In this document: in pieces, positions 62,738-64,000 of the stretch
Position numbering within the stretch: position 1 is the first letter of the stretch
How the letters are laid out: every line of letters starts with the position of its first letter
NCBI GenBank assembly: GCA_002314195.1
Contig: DCCQ01000074.1
Location: forward strand, 1-64,000
Source: Bacteroidales bacterium UBA1077
GTDB taxonomy: Bacteria; Bacteroidota; Bacteroidia; Bacteroidales; UBA932
Length of the DNA: 64,000 bases
Direction: 5' to 3'
Position numbers and translations under genes: made by a program
Notes under the pieces: generated by a model
Seen by the model: only the letters and a program-made list of their open reading frames with translations
Told to the model about the DNA's origin: nothing
Database searches by the model: none

Positions 62738-64000
62738 GCGATTTTGAGTCTGCTTTTGTTGGGAATCGGATCTTGCGAAAAACACGAAAGCATTTCACAA
62801 GTATTGCCTGTAAAGGAAACAATGTCGATATCGACTGCATTTATGGAGTTCTCATCTCCTGAGGAACTGAACGAGTTTGTGAGAGAATCAAATGAAGGTA
62901 TCACGACTAGAACTGCTAGTCAGGAGATTAACTCGATATGTTCTGTAATCCCGGTTTCACTGGTAAATAGGGACCTTGTCCTGTCTGTTGAGATTCCGGA
63001 TTCTCTGCGTAAGGTTATTGATGGTGGCGATGTTAACCTTTATACTGATTTAGGGTATGAATCACTATTGCCTGAAGAATCGTTTGCTGCCGCATTGAAC
63101 TACAGAGGTGAGTATGCTGTGAATGACACAGTTTATAAGGTCTCTCCAAGGGGAACATTCTGTATGCCAAAAAAACTCGTGAATACATTTGAGAAAGAGT
63201 ATGCCAAGGTTTACAAAGAGAAAGTATCGGAAGTCGGCGACGGATTTTATGATTTCAGCAAATCTGACAGCATAAGCAAGGACTTGCGTGCAAATCTTCG
63301 CCTTTATGATACATTTGGCAATGGTACGGTAGCTATAGGGCTGCAGTACGAACGATCAGGAGAGGAAAATCCAACCGACACGCGCTCTACTGCATTGCCC
63401 GATGGTAATCTTGATGATGATTGGATAGCGGCTTTGGATATTGATTGGGATTCTTTCGACTCCTATACGACAGATGCTCATACAGTGGCAGGTAAATGGA
63501 TACGATCATTATTTGGCAGAAATAAGGCGTTTATGTCTCATTTGCGAATAACCGACGTTTGAAAACTAAATTATATTATTACAATTATTTGGGACACACG
63601 TCGATAGGCGCGAAGGCAAAATTCCAAAAAAAGAATCTTATAGGTTGGAGTGGAAAGAGTGCAGATCATCTATATTTGATTTGGAGTAATGTGATTTTAA
63701 AATCCAAGTTGCCATATGCTATTGAATATCCACATACATTTAAGCCGACGACCAGAATTTTTGTTGGGTCTAACATTGAAAAAATACCTGGCACAAACGT
63801 CAAGGGAACGGTCGACTATTATGTGGGTAAGCCGCTGTCCGATAAAGAATTGAAATCTCTGGCTACGGAAAATTATTTAAAGGCTGTTATCGATCTTAAG
63901 ATGCAGGTTGACAAAGATTTTGATAAGAATCCAAGACAAGTTGGAGCTATAAGATATGTTTGTGATAATGTTGTATGGACGATAATTCGACCTTATGGAA
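62738..64000 (+). pseudogene. frameshifted lipoprotein gene, runs off the window
   Basis: A lipoprotein-like frame begins with the core of a signal peptide (SLLLLGIGSC, lipobox Cys) but with only a TTG (62744) as start; the usual Met-Lys beginning is lost at the border of hairpin module B. The frame continues to a stop at 63560-63562. In the +1 frame the DNA reads on without a stop to the window end (VSFANNRRLKTKLYYYNYLG and further). Restoring one base near 63528-63530 joins both parts into one protein, resembling secreted Bacteroidetes proteins of unknown function. The coding sequence is AT-rich. Confidence 0.65.

Overview
The window is chromosomal DNA from a Bacteroidetes bacterium, most likely of the order Bacteroidales. 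The evidence is a SusC/SusD pair with an ECF sigma/FecR-type anti-sigma module, Bacteroidetes-specific families (DUF4837, DUF4783, DUF5686, NigD-like, DUF6515, DUF4922-SpoIID, DUF5106), sigma-ABfr-type promoters (TTTG, about 19 nt, TAnnTTTG) and a 29-residue AURKAIP1-like ribosomal protein. Base composition is roughly 50-55% GC. Family and genus cannot be fixed from the sequence alone.

Layout. 1-8 kb: a minus-strand operon (M23 peptidase, dxr, rseP, DUF4837 lipoprotein, then a tRNA-Glu cut by the window edge) diverges from ruvX-def-phosphohexomutase-M23/LysM. 8-9.4 kb: two tRNAs flank a nicotinamidase whose 5' leader is almost entirely a nine-copy 9-bp microsatellite. 9.4-15.6 kb: HU-like membrane protein, acyl-ACP thioesterase, YidE-type transporter, NUDIX hydrolase and a DUF4922-SpoIID fusion. 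15.6-25 kb: a polysaccharide-utilisation-type locus (ECF sigma, anti-sigma, SusC with STN domain, SusD, a lipoprotein with phosphodiester-glycosidase-like features, an endonuclease/exonuclease/phosphatase-family lipoprotein). 25-26.35 kb: no recognisable gene, two long inverted repeats. 26.35-32.5 kb: AmpG-like permease, NamZ-type muramidase, Ser/Arg-rich secreted protein, an APH-kinase/RapZ-C fusion and a MurU-like nucleotidyltransferase, which together look like peptidoglycan (MurNAc) recycling. 32.5-38.2 kb: mscL, AraC regulator, NhaC antiporter, NigD-like lipoprotein, and an ECF sigma/membrane-barrel pair. 38.2-60.9 kb: housekeeping genes (argH, typA, DUF177-rpmF, tRNA-Arg, LysE, an NtrY-like kinase with rlmH, DUF4783-DUF5686, lnt, rng, a small ribosomal protein, HU, lon, ung, coaD, DUF5106, TSCPD, fba). 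60.9-64 kb: a scrambled accessory stretch with an IS66-like remnant, an AT-rich flavodoxin gene and a frameshifted lipoprotein gene, bracketed by two diverged copies of a hairpin module.

Structure beyond the genes. A REP-like palindrome with core GGTCGCTGAGCCTGTCGA occurs at least five times. It lies just after stop codons, in one case supplies the stop codon, forms one clean inverted pair before lysE, and has expanded in frame inside the SpoIID fusion gene. The nicotinamidase microsatellite leader and the two covarying hairpins around 61-62.7 kb are the other non-coding signals most worth following up. The strongest candidate for a little-described system is the 26.4-32.5 kb cell-wall recycling cluster with its kinase-RapZ fusion. 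The phosphodiester-directed Sus locus is the second.
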